64,000 nucleotides of DNA from Bacteroidaceae bacterium (GTDB lineage Bacteria; Bacteroidota; Bacteroidia; Bacteroidales; Bacteroidaceae), in NCBI GenBank assembly GCA_017522785.1, contig JAFWYF010000007.1:62001-126000 (forward strand). The letters are read 5' to 3'. Under the pieces are notes generated by a model. That model had not been told where the DNA came from. It was given only the letters and a program-made list of their open reading frames with translations, and did not search any database. Below are positions 55,523 through 64,000 of this stretch, one piece after another. Within the stretch, counting starts at the first letter, position 1. Every line of letters starts with the position of its first letter. The position numbers and the translations under genes were made by a program.

Positions 55523-56806
55523 TTACTTTATTGAAGTTAGCAGGTCGGCTACAATAAAACAGCTTCCTCCTACAAATATAAAATCCTCTTCACTGGCATC
55601 TTTTTTTGCGGCATCCAAAGCTGTTTTAACATCGCAATAATAATTTCCATACAGGTTAAATTCCAGCGCCTTTTGTGCCATCTCTTTGCTCTCTAATGCG
55701 CGTTTTACACTAGCTTGTGTAAAGTAGTATACAGCATCTTTGGGCATCATAGCAAGTACACCGCTTATATCCTTGTCGTTAACCATGCCAAAAACTATAC
55801 GCAATTTGTTATATTTTTGTCGTGATAGTTGTTTTACAATGTGCGAAATACCACCAATGTTGTGTCCGGCATCGCATACAACACGTGGTTTCTCTTGCAG
55901 TTTCTGCCATCGTCCCATTAGTCCTGTGAGCCTTGTTACATTGCCAAATCCTTTCTTTACTGCTTCCTCGGTTATGTCGTATCCGGCCTTCTTTAATATT
56001 TGCAGTGTGGTAAGTATTGTGTTGGTGTTTTTTACTTGATAGTCGCCACCAAGTTCGCCTGCAATGGTTCCATACATCGTAGTTGAGTAGTTGTAGCCGT
56101 CGCCACATGGTGTTGCTTTGGTAAGTGGCTGTTCCTCTTCGGCAAAGTATATTGGGGCATTGCAACTGCTTGCCTTTTCATTGAAAACGGCTTTTGTCTC
56201 TTCGGTTGTCTCTCCTATCACCACCGCCGTTTGTGGCTTGATTATTCCGGCCTTTTCACCGGCAATATCTGCAAGTCTTTTACCCAAAAACTGTGTGTGG
56301 TCTATACTTATATTGGTTATGATACATGCATCAGGATATATTATATTTGTGCAGTCTAAACGACCACCCATGCCCACTTCAACAACAGCTACATCAACCT
56401 TTTGTTCTGCAAAATAGGTGAATGCCATTGCGGTTGTAAGCTCAAAGAACGATGGGTGCAAAGGCTCGAAAAATACTCTTTCGCGTTCCACAAAATCTAC
56501 TACGAACTCTTTGCTTGCGGGCTCTCCGTTTACACGTATGCGCTCGCGAAAATCTATAAGATGAGGCGATGTGTATAATCCCACACGATATCCGGCCGAT
56601 TGAAGTATGGCTGCAATAGTGTGTGAGCAAGAGCCTTTTCCGTTTGTCCCTGCAATGTGTATTGTGCGGAACTTTTTATGCGGGTGTCCTAAATGTTCAT
56701 CCAACAGTAATGTTGTGTCCAGCCCCTCTTTATACGCAGAACTGCCCACCTGCTGAAACAGCGGTGCGCAGTCGAAAAGATATTTGACAGTTTCGTCGTA
56801 TGTCAT
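55523..56806 (-). CDS. folC: Folylpolyglutamate/dihydrofolate synthase
   Basis: 427 residues from the ATG at 56806 (10 bases after the dnaJ stop); an ATG at 56863 would overlap dnaJ and add 19 residues unlike the family. Mur-ligase ATP loop HIAGTNGKGSCSHTIAAIL near residue 45, YTSPHLIDFRERIRVNGE, GMGGRLDCTNI and a C-terminal domain with RWQKLQEKPRVVCDAGHN. It adds glutamates to folates. Third gene of grpE-dnaJ-folC. Confidence 0.95.
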   Translation of the reverse strand: MTYDETVKYLFDCAPLFQQVGSSAYKEGLDTTLLLDEHLGHPHKKFRTIHIAGTNGKGSCSHTIAAILQSAGYRVGLYTSPHLIDFRERIRVNGEPASKEFVVDFVERERVFFEPLHPSFFELTTAMAFTYFAEQKVDVAVVEVGMGGRLDCTNIIYPDACIITNISIDHTQFLGKRLADIAGEKAGIIKPQTAVVIGETTEETKAVFNEKASSCNAPIYFAEEEQPLTKATPCGDGYNYSTTMYGTIAGELGGDYQVKNTNTILTTLQILKKAGYDITEEAVKKGFGNVTRLTGLMGRWQKLQEKPRVVCDAGHNIGGISHIVKQLSRQKYNKLRIVFGMVNDKDISGVLAMMPKDAVYYFTQASVKRALESKEMAQKALEFNLYGNYYCDVKTALDAAKKDASEEDFIFVGGSCFIVADLLTSIK

Positions 56807-56816
56807 ATAATTGTTC

Positions 56817-57965
56817 TTAATCGAAGAAATTGCGGAAACGTTTGAATAGGTGTTCTTTGACACTTTCGCTAGGACGGAAATTGTCGGAGTTTTTAAACTG
56901 CTCGAAGCTCTTTTTCTCCTCTTTTGATAGTGTTTCGGGTATGTACACGCTGATGTTCACCACAATATCGCCTCTGCCATACTCATTAAGTGTGGGCAAG
57001 CCTTTGCCACGTAGGCGAAGCACTTTACCCGGCTGTGTTCCTGCTTCGATATTTACTTTGGCTGTTCCATCAAGAGTGGGAATCTCAACTACACCTCCAA
57101 GGGTTGCTGTAGGAATGTCCAGCAACAAACTGTAAACCAAATCGTTCTCGTCGCGCACAAGTTGTGGGTGCTTCTCCTCTTCAATTTGTATGAGCAGGTC
57201 GCCTGCGATGCCATTGTGCTTTCCCGCATTTCCTTTTCCGCGCATAGATAGTTGCATGCCTCCCATCACTCCGGCTGGTATCTGCACCTCTACGACCTCT
57301 TCGCCCATAGTAATACCGTCGCCATTGCAATGACGGCACTTGTCTTTTATAATCTTTCCTTCTCCATTACAGCGAGGGCAAACGCTTTCGCTACGCATCA
57401 TGCCTAATATGCTTTGCTGTGTGCGTACTATGCGACCTGTTCCATGGCAATCGGGGCATGTTTCGGTTGAATTGCCTTCGGCACCGCTACCGCCACAATG
57501 TGAGCAGGCAACATATTTCTTTAGTTTGAATCTCTTTGTTACTCCGCTTGCAATCTCTTGCAGTGTCAGTTTAACCTTAACACGCAGGTCGCTACCGCGA
57601 AAACGTGTCTGTTGAGGACGTCCGCCTCCGCCACCAAAACCGCCAAAACCGCCGAATCCACCGCCAAAAATGTCTCCGAACATAGAGAAAATATCGTTCA
57701 TGTCCATACCGGCGCCATTAAACCCACCTCCGGCAGCACCGCCTAATCCTTCGAATCCGAATTGGTCGTAACGTGCCTTTTTGTCAGGGTCACTCAATAC
57801 GCTGTATGCTTCGGCTGCCTCTTTGAATTTCTCTTCAGCCTCTTTGCTGCCCGGGTTTTTGTCTGGGTGATATTGTATCGCCATCTTGCGATACGCTTTT
57901 TTTATGTCGTTTGCCGATGCGTTTCTGTCCACACCAAGCACTTCATAGTAGTCTCGTTTTGCCAT
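56817..57965 (-). CDS. dnaJ: Molecular chaperone DnaJ
   Basis: 382 residues. J domain with HPD at 33-35 ([10 protein letters not shown]), a Gly/Phe-rich linker (about 75-115, [16 protein letters not shown]), four CxxCxGxG zinc modules ([32 protein letters not shown]) and the substrate-binding C-terminal domain. It stimulates DnaK. grpE lies 9 bases upstream; dnaK is not in this cluster. Confidence 0.98.
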   Translation of the reverse strand: MAKRDYYEVLGVDRNASANDIKKAYRKMAIQYHPDKNPGSKEAEEKFKEAAEAYSVLSDPDKKARYDQFGFEGLGGAAGGGFNGAGMDMNDIFSMFGDIFGGGFGGFGGFGGGGGRPQQTRFRGSDLRVKVKLTLQEIASGVTKRFKLKKYVACSHCGGSGAEGNSTETCPDCHGTGRIVRTQQSILGMMRSESVCPRCNGEGKIIKDKCRHCNGDGITMGEEVVEVQIPAGVMGGMQLSMRGKGNAGKHNGIAGDLLIQIEEEKHPQLVRDENDLVYSLLLDIPTATLGGVVEIPTLDGTAKVNIEAGTQPGKVLRLRGKGLPTLNEYGRGDIVVNISVYIPETLSKEEKKSFEQFKNSDNFRPSESVKEHLFKRFRNFFD

Positions 57966-57974
57966 ATCTGTGTT

Positions 57975-58547
57975 TTATTCTCCCACTGCAACTTTTGCGT
58001 GGCGTATTACTTTGTCGTTGAGCATGTATCCTGTTTGTACGCAATCCAATACTTTCCCTTTAAGTGCTTCGTCGGGTGTAGGTATCATTGCTATTGCCTC
58101 ATGAAAATCTGTGTCAAATTCGGCACCTTCTGTCTCAATTTTTTGTAGGCCGTTCTGCTTTAATATAGTTGTGAATTTGTTGTAAATGAGTTCTACGCCG
58201 GTTAAAATCTCCTGTGCGTTCTCATCTTTTGCCATGTTGGCAAGAGCACGTTCAAAGTCGTCGAGAATAGGCAGAATAGCCTCTATTGTCTTCTCGCCAC
58301 CATTCTTAATCAGTTCGGCCTTCTCTTTGAGGGTGCGTTTACGGTAGTTGTCAAACTCAGCTACCTGACGCAGATATTTATCTTCTAGGTTTGCTATCTT
58401 CTCATTTGCCTCATCCAACTGCTTTTGCAGGTCGTTACCCTCTTCGGTGCACTCTTCTGTTGCACTCTCTTCGGTGCTGTTTACAATTTCCTCTTGCTCT
58501 TCAACGTTTGAGGTTTTCTTTTCTTCTTCTCTATTATTTTTGCTCAT
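57975..58547 (-). CDS. grpE: Nucleotide exchange factor GrpE
   Basis: 190 residues. Acidic disordered N-terminus (runs of Glu), a long coiled coil at about 45-85 (LQKQLDEANEKIANLEDKYL; AEFDNYRKRTLKEKAELIKN) and the compact beta domain ending VLDCVQTGYMLNDKVIRHAK. It exchanges ADP for ATP on DnaK. First gene of the operon; a TATCTTTG box sits at 58644-58651 on the minus strand. Confidence 0.97.
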   Translation of the reverse strand: MSKNNREEEKKTSNVEEQEEIVNSTEESATEECTEEGNDLQKQLDEANEKIANLEDKYLRQVAEFDNYRKRTLKEKAELIKNGGEKTIEAILPILDDFERALANMAKDENAQEILTGVELIYNKFTTILKQNGLQKIETEGAEFDTDFHEAIAMIPTPDEALKGKVLDCVQTGYMLNDKVIRHAKVAVGE

Positions 58548-58740
58548 AGTTATGTAACTATTATCGTGAAACTTCTATATTTTTTTACACACTTATATAA
58601 TAACAAATAGTTTGCCAATCGGTTTTTTGTGGCAAAATTTCGGCAAAGATACTCTTTTAGAATTTATATTGTGTCAATTTGGCAGTTTTTTATCCAAATA
58701 TTGGCTTGATAAATATGTCTGTCTATTAAATGGCAGTTTT

Positions 58741-58772
58741 TTTGTGTGGATTACAAAAAAGAGTTACCTTTG
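58741..58772 (+). promoter_or_regulatory. Bacteroidota-type promoter of the sulfatase gene
   Basis: TTTG at 58741-58744, a 20-base spacer, then TACCTTTG at 58765-58772. Confidence 0.6.
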
Positions 58773-58807
58773 TTTTATGTTGTTCGTAAAATAAACAGAA
58801 GAATATA

Positions 58808-60409
58808 ATGCAAGTAAATTTTCCCAAACTCTTTTTGGCCTCACTAGGTGTTGTTGCGTCTGTTCCGCTCTATGCCGATAATACCCCGTCTAAACCCAAT
58901 GTAGTGCTTATTTATGCCGACGATTTGGGCTATGGTGATATTGGATGCTATGGTGCAAAGAATGTCGCAACACCTAACGTTGATGCCCTTCTCGATAATG
59001 GATATAAATTTGTGAATGCACACTCTGTTGCATCCACCAGCACTCCTTCGAGATATGCACTTTTGACAGGGGAGTATCCATGGCGAAAAAAGGGGACCGA
59101 TGTTGCAGCCGGTGATGCGGCAATGATAGTTTCGCCCAAACAATATACTTTGGCCGACGTTTTTAAATCGGCAGGTTATGCTACAGCCGCTATAGGTAAA
59201 TGGCATTTGGGTCTTGGTGTCGAGAGTGGAAAACAGAATTGGAATGAACCTCTCCCCGTTGGGCTTTCCGATATCGGATTCGATTATTCATATATAATGG
59301 CGGCAACAGCCGACAGGGTACCATGTGTTTTTATAGAGAATGGCAGGGTGGCCAATTACGATGCTTCGGCACCTATTTATGTCAGTTACAAAGAAAATTT
59401 CCAAGGAGAACCAACAGGACGCGATAATCCGGAATGTCTATATAATTTGAAACATTCGCATGGGCACGATATGTCTGTTGTAAATGGAATAGGACGCATT
59501 GGTTATATGAAAGGTGGTGGCTCGGCTCTGTGGAAAGACCAAAATATTGCCGACTCAATAACCTCTCATGCAATAGATTTCATAGAAAAGAACAAAAATG
59601 CTCCTTTCTTCCTCTATTTCGCAACAAACGATGTGCATGTACCCCGCTTTCCGCATGAACGTTTTCGCGGAAAGAGTGGCATGGGTTTGCGAGGCGACGC
59701 TATTGCACAATTCGATTGGTGTGTGGGTGAAATTGTAAGTGCGCTTAAAAAATCGGGCCTTTATGAGAATACTTTAATCATTTTGACAAGTGATAATGGC
59801 GCTGTAACAGATGACGGCTATGCCGATGATGCCGAAACGTTGCTTAACGGGCACAATCCTGTCGGTGGATTGCGTGGTGGAAAATATAGCTGTTTCGAGG
59901 GTGGAACACGTGTACCTTTTATAGTTCATTGGCCGGCTAAGATAAAGAAACAGGAAGTGCGTTATGGCTTGGTATCTCAAATAGATTTTATAAATGCAAT
60001 GGCTGCTATTCTAAATGTTACATTACCCAAAGATGCTGCTCCCGACGGAAATCAATATGCGGCAGAATATTGGCTCGGTACCGGCTCCCCTCGTTTATAC
60101 GTTGTAGAGATGGCGGCCAATCACACATTGTCGCTACGCATGAACGATTGGAAATATATTGAGCCAAGCAATGGCCCGGCAATTGTTCCATGGGGTCCAA
60201 AGATAGAGACCGGTTATAACAAATCTCCACAACTCTATCGTCTGTTCGATGATAGCATACAAACGGCCATACCCGATTACTCCTCTGTCCCAAACGACCC
60301 GTATGAACAGCATAACTTGGCAGAGAAATATCCAAAAGTGGTCAATGAAATGAGCGAAATGTTAAAGGTTTTACACGAAAAACCTATCAATTGGACAATT
60401 GAATTTTAA
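58808..60409 (+). CDS. S-type (FGly) sulfatase
   Basis: 533 residues with signal peptide MQVNFPKLFLASLGVVASVPLYA. Metal Asp pair in LIYADDLGYGDIG (38-39), the sulfatase signature S-T-P-S-R at 78-82 whose Ser78 would be oxidised to formylglycine by an anaerobic maturase (anSME), GKWHLG, and TSDNGAVTDDGY late. It removes sulfate from host or algal glycans in the periplasm. Matching substrate is not evident from neighbours; with the sialidase and GH110 it fits mucin glycan trimming. The helicase gene begins 6 bases after its stop. Confidence 0.93.
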   Translation: MQVNFPKLFLASLGVVASVPLYADNTPSKPNVVLIYADDLGYGDIGCYGAKNVATPNVDALLDNGYKFVNAHSVASTSTPSRYALLTGEYPWRKKGTDVAAGDAAMIVSPKQYTLADVFKSAGYATAAIGKWHLGLGVESGKQNWNEPLPVGLSDIGFDYSYIMAATADRVPCVFIENGRVANYDASAPIYVSYKENFQGEPTGRDNPECLYNLKHSHGHDMSVVNGIGRIGYMKGGGSALWKDQNIADSITSHAIDFIEKNKNAPFFLYFATNDVHVPRFPHERFRGKSGMGLRGDAIAQFDWCVGEIVSALKKSGLYENTLIILTSDNGAVTDDGYADDAETLLNGHNPVGGLRGGKYSCFEGGTRVPFIVHWPAKIKKQEVRYGLVSQIDFINAMAAILNVTLPKDAAPDGNQYAAEYWLGTGSPRLYVVEMAANHTLSLRMNDWKYIEPSNGPAIVPWGPKIETGYNKSPQLYRLFDDSIQTAIPDYSSVPNDPYEQHNLAEKYPKVVNEMSEMLKVLHEKPINWTIEF

Positions 60410-60415
60410 GAATTT

Positions 60416-61654
60416 ATGAAAAGCGGTATATTGCTCACCGAAGAGCAACAACAGGCTCTCCGAAATCTAAAAATATCGGAGCTCAATGACATGCAACATG
60501 CGGCAATAGAGCATTGTCGTGAATTACAGAGCATGGTATTGCTCTCACCTACAGGTACAGGAAAAACTCTTGCCTATCTGCTACCTATGCTGGAGCGTTT
60601 GAGCTACGAAGAGTCGGGCGTTCAAGCGCTTGTGGTTACTCCTTCGCGCGAACTTGCGAAACAGGTGGCCGAGGTGTGGCGTACAATGGCAACCCCTTTT
60701 CGCATGGTTGCACTCTACGGTGGTCGTTCGGTTGCCGAAGAGGTTGCGCTGTTGCAGGGTAGTGCTCCTGCGGTCGTGGTTGGAACTCCCGGTAGGCTCA
60801 TAGACCATCTCTCGCATGGCAATTTGTCGGCCGAAATGTGTCGTTTGTTGGTTATAGACGAGTTCGACAAGTGCCTCGAAATGGGCTTTCAGAACGAGAT
60901 GGAACGTCTCGTCTCGTTGCTCCCCGCTGTACAAATACGCTATCTGCTCTCTGCCACCGATGCGCAGGAAATCCCTCAGTTCGCAGGTACCGACAATGTG
61001 CAGCATCTCGATTTTCGTACTGTTGGGCAACCTTCGCAACGTATGTCGTTCTACAAACTGACAACAACCCCCGATGAGCGCCTGCAACTTCTTTTTAATC
61101 TGTTGTGTGCTACAGGTGGCGAATCAACTATTGTATTTTGCAATTTCCGTGAGAGCGTCGATGAGGTACGTCGCTTTCTTGCCGGAAACCGCTTGCAGGT
61201 GGCTGCCTACCATGGTGCAATGGAGCAGAAAGAGCGCGAACTGTCGCTCTATCGTTTTGGCAGTGGTTGTGTGAATATTCTCATAAGCACCGATTTGGCA
61301 TCACGTGGTCTCGATATAAAAGATGTAAAGCATGTGGTGCATTTTCAACGTCCTATGACACAAGAGATATTCACTCATCGTAATGGTCGTACTGCACGTT
61401 GGGAGTCGGGTGGTTCGGTCTACCTCTTTTCCTATCACGAACATGCTTTGCCCGACTTTGTTCCTACCGATATCCCCGAATATCGTATGCCTAAGCAACT
61501 ATCCTTGCCCGACGTGGCGCAGTGGATGGCTCTATATATAGGAAAAGGTAAGCGCGACAAGATAAGTCGTGGCGATTTAGTAGGCTTTTTTATCAAAAAA
61601 TTACGGTTCTCGGAGCAAAAAAAGCGAAAATATGCGTTAAGAACTGAGCCATAA
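60416..61654 (+). CDS. DEAD-box RNA helicase, C-terminal domain apparently lost
   Basis: 412 residues. Motifs: SPTGTGKT (44-51), PSREL (76-80), GTPGRL (123-128), DEFD in place of DEAD (148-151), SATDAQE, STDLASRGLDI and HRNGRTARW. Up to residue 395 it follows a Bacteroidota family that continues into a DbpA-like RNA-binding domain after the phrase GKRDKISRGDLVGFFIKK. Here the next 17 residues (LRFSEQKKRKYALRTEP) do not resemble that domain and the gene stops. A tyrosine-integrase gene begins 208 bases later. I infer the 3' end was displaced by an integrated element; the helicase core should still work. Confidence 0.88.
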   Translation: MKSGILLTEEQQQALRNLKISELNDMQHAAIEHCRELQSMVLLSPTGTGKTLAYLLPMLERLSYEESGVQALVVTPSRELAKQVAEVWRTMATPFRMVALYGGRSVAEEVALLQGSAPAVVVGTPGRLIDHLSHGNLSAEMCRLLVIDEFDKCLEMGFQNEMERLVSLLPAVQIRYLLSATDAQEIPQFAGTDNVQHLDFRTVGQPSQRMSFYKLTTTPDERLQLLFNLLCATGGESTIVFCNFRESVDEVRRFLAGNRLQVAAYHGAMEQKERELSLYRFGSGCVNILISTDLASRGLDIKDVKHVVHFQRPMTQEIFTHRNGRTARWESGGSVYLFSYHEHALPDFVPTDIPEYRMPKQLSLPDVAQWMALYIGKGKRDKISRGDLVGFFIKKLRFSEQKKRKYALRTEP

Positions 61655-61862
61655 CGCATTAAGTTGAAAAGCTTGGAAACGGTAACAATGGCAATAATGC
61701 AAGGAAATGAGGGGTAATGAAGGCGGACAGTTTGCAAATCATTACCCGATAATGGAGTAAAGTTTTTCTTTGTGTCGTCACGTTTCATCGTTCTGCATCA
61801 TTTTGTATATCAATGTATAACTCGCTGATAACTAATTTTGTAACCAAAAAAAAGATTAGATT
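61601..61862. other. Putative left junction of an integrated element
   Basis: The helicase frame loses family similarity at about 61601. Downstream are an inverted repeat GGGTAATGA / TCATTACCC (61712-61720 and 61739-61747, 18-base spacer) that could be an integrase or excisionase site, and a TAATTTTG box (61833-61840) 23 bases before the integrase ATG. The second attachment site would be beyond the window. Confidence 0.5.
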
Positions 61863-63071
61863 ATGCGAAGTACATTTAAGGTGCTGTTCTACGTGAACGG
61901 AAGTAAGGAGAAAAACGGTATTGTTCCTATTATGGGACGAGTAACAATTAACGGCTCAGTAGCCCAATTCAGTTGCAAACAGAGCATTCACAAAGACCTA
62001 TGGGATGTAAAAGGCAACCGAGCAAAAGGAAAGAGCAAGGAATCGCGTGACATCAATTTGGCTTTGGATAACATCAAGGCTCAAATCATCAAGCATTACC
62101 AACGCATTTCAGACCGTGAGGCGTTTGTAACTGCTGAAATGGTACGCAATGCCTATCAAGGTATCGGAACGGAGTATGAAACACTGCTCCGAGCATTCGA
62201 CAAGGAGAACGAAGCCTTTGCCAAACGAGTAGGCAAAGACCGCTCATTGAGTACATATCAAAAGTATCTCACCGTAAGAAAATATCTTGCCGAATTTATC
62301 AAGGTACACTACAAGCGTACAGATATTGCAATGAATGAACTTACCGAAGATTTCATTCGTGATTATTGCTTGTATCTACGAAATGAGGTCGGGCTTGCCC
62401 AATCCTCAGTATGGATATACTCCATACCATTGAAGCACATTGTAACCACTGCTCATTATAATGGTAAGATAGCACGCAACCCATTTGCTCAATATAAAGT
62501 TGACCCAGACCACAAGGAAAGAGGATTCCTGACGGAAGAGGAACTGCAAGCATTTACGACAGTTGAATTGAACAATCCCGATTTGGAGTTGGCAAGAGAC
62601 TTATTTGTATTCGGCTGCTGGACGGGTATATCATTCATTGACATTAAGAATTTGACTACGGAGAATATCACAATGTTGGGTGGTTCACCGTGGATAGTGT
62701 CAAAGCGACAAAAGACAGGTGTACCGTTTCAAATCAAGTTGATGGATATTCCTATGCAGATTATCAAGCGATACGAGCCATACAGAATAAGCAACAATCT
62801 ATTTAATATCGGTAGCCACGACACTATAAACAAACGCATAAAAGAGGTGGCTAAAATGTGCGGTATTGAGAAGCGAACTTCATTTCACACAAGTCGCCAC
62901 ACATTTGCAGTGTTGGCCTTGAACTATGGTATGCCGATAGAGAGCGTGAGTAAAATTCTCGGACATACCAATATTACGACAACGCAAATTTACGCTAAAG
63001 TAACCAGTACTAAACTCGAACACGATATATCAATGTTTGAGAATAGGGTTAGCGGAAGATTTGCAATTTAA
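61863..63071 (+). CDS. Tyrosine recombinase (integrase) of a mobile element
   Basis: 402 residues. An N-terminal arm-binding domain (about 1-90), a SAM-like core-binding domain (105-215), and the catalytic domain. The active-site set is H342-x2-R345 (HTSRH), H368 (LGHTN) and nucleophile Tyr377 (TTQIYAKV), with a Lys near 284. The first Arg is replaced: the usual TGLR reads TGIS (254-257), as known for IntDOT of the Bacteroides element CTnDOT, which is active with Ser at this position. It would integrate and excise an element extending to the right. Confidence 0.92.
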   Translation: MRSTFKVLFYVNGSKEKNGIVPIMGRVTINGSVAQFSCKQSIHKDLWDVKGNRAKGKSKESRDINLALDNIKAQIIKHYQRISDREAFVTAEMVRNAYQGIGTEYETLLRAFDKENEAFAKRVGKDRSLSTYQKYLTVRKYLAEFIKVHYKRTDIAMNELTEDFIRDYCLYLRNEVGLAQSSVWIYSIPLKHIVTTAHYNGKIARNPFAQYKVDPDHKERGFLTEEELQAFTTVELNNPDLELARDLFVFGCWTGISFIDIKNLTTENITMLGGSPWIVSKRQKTGVPFQIKLMDIPMQIIKRYEPYRISNNLFNIGSHDTINKRIKEVAKMCGIEKRTSFHTSRHTFAVLALNYGMPIESVSKILGHTNITTTQIYAKVTSTKLEHDISMFENRVSGRFAI

Positions 63072-63082
63072 TATGTATAGGT

Positions 63083-63457
63083 ATGGAAAGGGGTATTATA
63101 ACAATCAGCGAAAGCGGCAAAGTGAATATTTCAAGCGGTAATGTATGGATGTCTGAAATGGAATTGGTGGAGTTGTTCGGGGTGGCAGCCCCGACACTCC
63201 GAGCAATCATCAGAGCGATATATAAGAGTGGAACACTTAACCCTGCAACAACTCAACGATGCGATTTTGCCACTCCTAAAAGTTGGGCTACATTCTACAA
63301 TCTTGAAGTAATCATAGCGCTTGCGTTTAGGCTGAACTCATACAAGGCGTGTAAGATAAGACAAAATGTATTGAATAGTTTATGCCAGCGAAAAAAGGCA
63401 GATATTAACTTGTTGATTTCTCTAATTAACAAACACCTCAAACAACAAAAGGTCTAA
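63083..63457 (+). CDS. Small protein beside the integrase, unknown function
   Basis: 124 residues, 11 bases after the integrase stop and so very likely co-expressed. It has a helix-turn-helix-like stretch (MSEMELVELFGVAAPTLRAI then IRAIYKSGTL) and a basic C-terminus (QRKKADINLLISLINKHLKQ). The position suggests a regulator or excision factor of the element, reminiscent in layout of RhuM-like proteins, but I cannot name a family. Confidence 0.65.
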   Translation: MERGIITISESGKVNISSGNVWMSEMELVELFGVAAPTLRAIIRAIYKSGTLNPATTQRCDFATPKSWATFYNLEVIIALAFRLNSYKACKIRQNVLNSLCQRKKADINLLISLINKHLKQQKV

Positions 63458-63516
63458 TCTCAAGCAAAATATTGGCTATAGATGCTCTAAAAAGGCAGCA
63501 TGCTTTGTTGATATGA

Positions 63517-63598
63517 GAAAAAATCACATATTTTGTGGTGGATTTTGTGTTATTTTATGCATGACCGTTGTGCCGTTGTGAAAAAATCACTATATTTG
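63517..63598 (+). promoter_or_regulatory. Promoter region of the AAA ATPase gene with repeated motif
   Basis: TTG at 63568-63570, a 20-base spacer and TATATTTG at 63591-63598. The phrase GAAAAAATCAC plus an AT-rich TTTG end occurs twice (63517-63535 and 63580-63598), and CCGTTGTG is repeated in tandem at about 63565-63580, so a dimeric repressor site is possible. Confidence 0.5.
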
Positions 63599-63642
63599 CA
63601 ATTGATAAAGTAGAAAAATTAAATCATTTAACTAGATATTGT

Positions 63643-64000
63643 ATGCTAATTCGTTTTTCAGTAGAGAATTTTCTATCTTTTAAGGATAGGGTGACTTTTT
63701 CAATGCTGCCAGGAAAAGGAATGTTGAAGAAGGAGCATAAGGCAGATGCTGTTAATGGTGTCAGAGTATTGAAGACAAGTGTTGTTTTCGGTGCAAACGC
63801 ATCGGGTAAGTCAAATCTAATAAAAGCAATGGCATTTGGTAAACGAATGATCATTGAAGGAACTCCGTCTAACATGCCTATTGAATACAGTAAGTTTCGA
63901 TTGGATGTAGAATGCTTGAATAAGCCTAGTAGAATGGAATATGAGATACAAATTTTAAATAAGAACTATGCCTACGGCTTTGTTTTCAATAATGAATTAA
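63643..64000 (+). CDS. AAA-family ATPase (AAA15/OLD-like), 3' end missing
   Basis: 119 codons from the ATG at 63643, open to the window edge. It starts MLIRFSVENFLSFKDRVTFS, a hallmark of the ABC-ATPase-like AAA15/AAA_21 proteins, and has the Walker A motif VVFGANASGKSNLIKAM. Relatives act in restriction-like and abortive-infection modules, often with a partner gene such as RloB or a nuclease directly downstream. Placement three genes into an integrated element makes a defence cargo plausible, but the partner cannot be seen here. Confidence 0.85.
   Translation, partial: MLIRFSVENFLSFKDRVTFSMLPGKGMLKKEHKADAVNGVRVLKTSVVFGANASGKSNLIKAMAFGKRMIIEGTPSNMPIEYSKFRLDVECLNKPSRMEYEIQILNKNYAYGFVFNNEL

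Noticed and set aside
61590-61660. Frameshift rather than displacement at the helicase 3' end
   Set aside because: Neither alternative frame restores the expected DbpA-like sequence; both run into stops soon.

Overview
The window looks like chromosome of a gut-type Bacteroidales (phylum Bacteroidota). The protein set supports this: an Lnb-type lipoprotein N-acyltransferase, a PG0541-type protein beside an RND pump, a Wzi-family protein, long SecA, and host-glycan enzymes. The promoters also fit: TTTG-N19/20-TAnnTTTG (or TAnnTTCG) lies upstream of many genes instead of TTGACA/TATAAT. Base composition is AT-rich. I see no rRNA or tRNA gene and no CRISPR array; the only standard structural RNA is RNase P RNA. 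Genus and species cannot be assigned by eye.

Layout. 1-4871 (minus): cell-envelope operon coaX, outer-membrane protein, TPR protein, lptC, CorC/GldE-like CBS protein (cut by the window edge). 5089-7817 (plus): lnb and an alkaline-phosphatase-fold protein that seems to have lost its metal ligands. 7884-14444 (minus): tetR, tolC, hlyD, RND pump and PII-like protein. 14605-18407 (minus): small acidic protein and secA. 18604-22102 (plus): GH110 alpha-galactosidase and an RluA-type pseudouridine synthase. 22089-25762 (minus): thiamine salvage operon (TonB receptor, PnuT, thiamine diphosphokinase) behind a TPP riboswitch. 25804-27663 (minus): Wzi-family protein and a lipocalin-like lipoprotein. 27895-29039 (plus): ribE and a nitroreductase. 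29141-29487 (minus): rnpB. 30084-31415 (plus): sialidase. 31451-36285 (minus): lrgA/lrgB, small membrane and secreted proteins, PAP2 phosphatase, LTA-synthase-like enzyme. 36286-38109: repeat-rich strip with a broken serine recombinase. 38110-40074 (minus): a GMP synthase with a collapsed glutaminase domain, and mscL. 40324-41471 (plus): a 29-residue lipoprotein and gap. 41730-48468 (minus): LolE-like permease, FadL-like porin, MATE transporter, rpiB, tkt. 48671-50791 (plus): tex. 51595-55205 (minus): galM, sugar transporter, galK. 55523-58547 (minus): grpE, dnaJ, folC. 58808-61654 (plus): sulfatase and a DEAD-box helicase that appears cut short. 61863-64000 (plus): the left end of an integrated element with tyrosine integrase, a small unknown protein and an AAA ATPase.

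Working together. GH110 galactosidase, sialidase, sulfatase and the galM/transporter/galK operon make a plausible set for trimming host mucin-type glycans and using the galactose, although they are not arranged as one polysaccharide utilisation locus. The thiamine operon imports vitamin B1 through the outer and inner membranes and activates it, with feedback by TPP. LptC, Lnb, LolE-like permease, SecA, MscL and the outer-membrane proteins are envelope housekeeping. The least explained parts are the degraded GMP synthase, the metal-site-less phosphatase-fold protein, the tiny lipoprotein before gap, the repeat strip at 36.3-38.1 kb, and the element starting near 61.6 kb.
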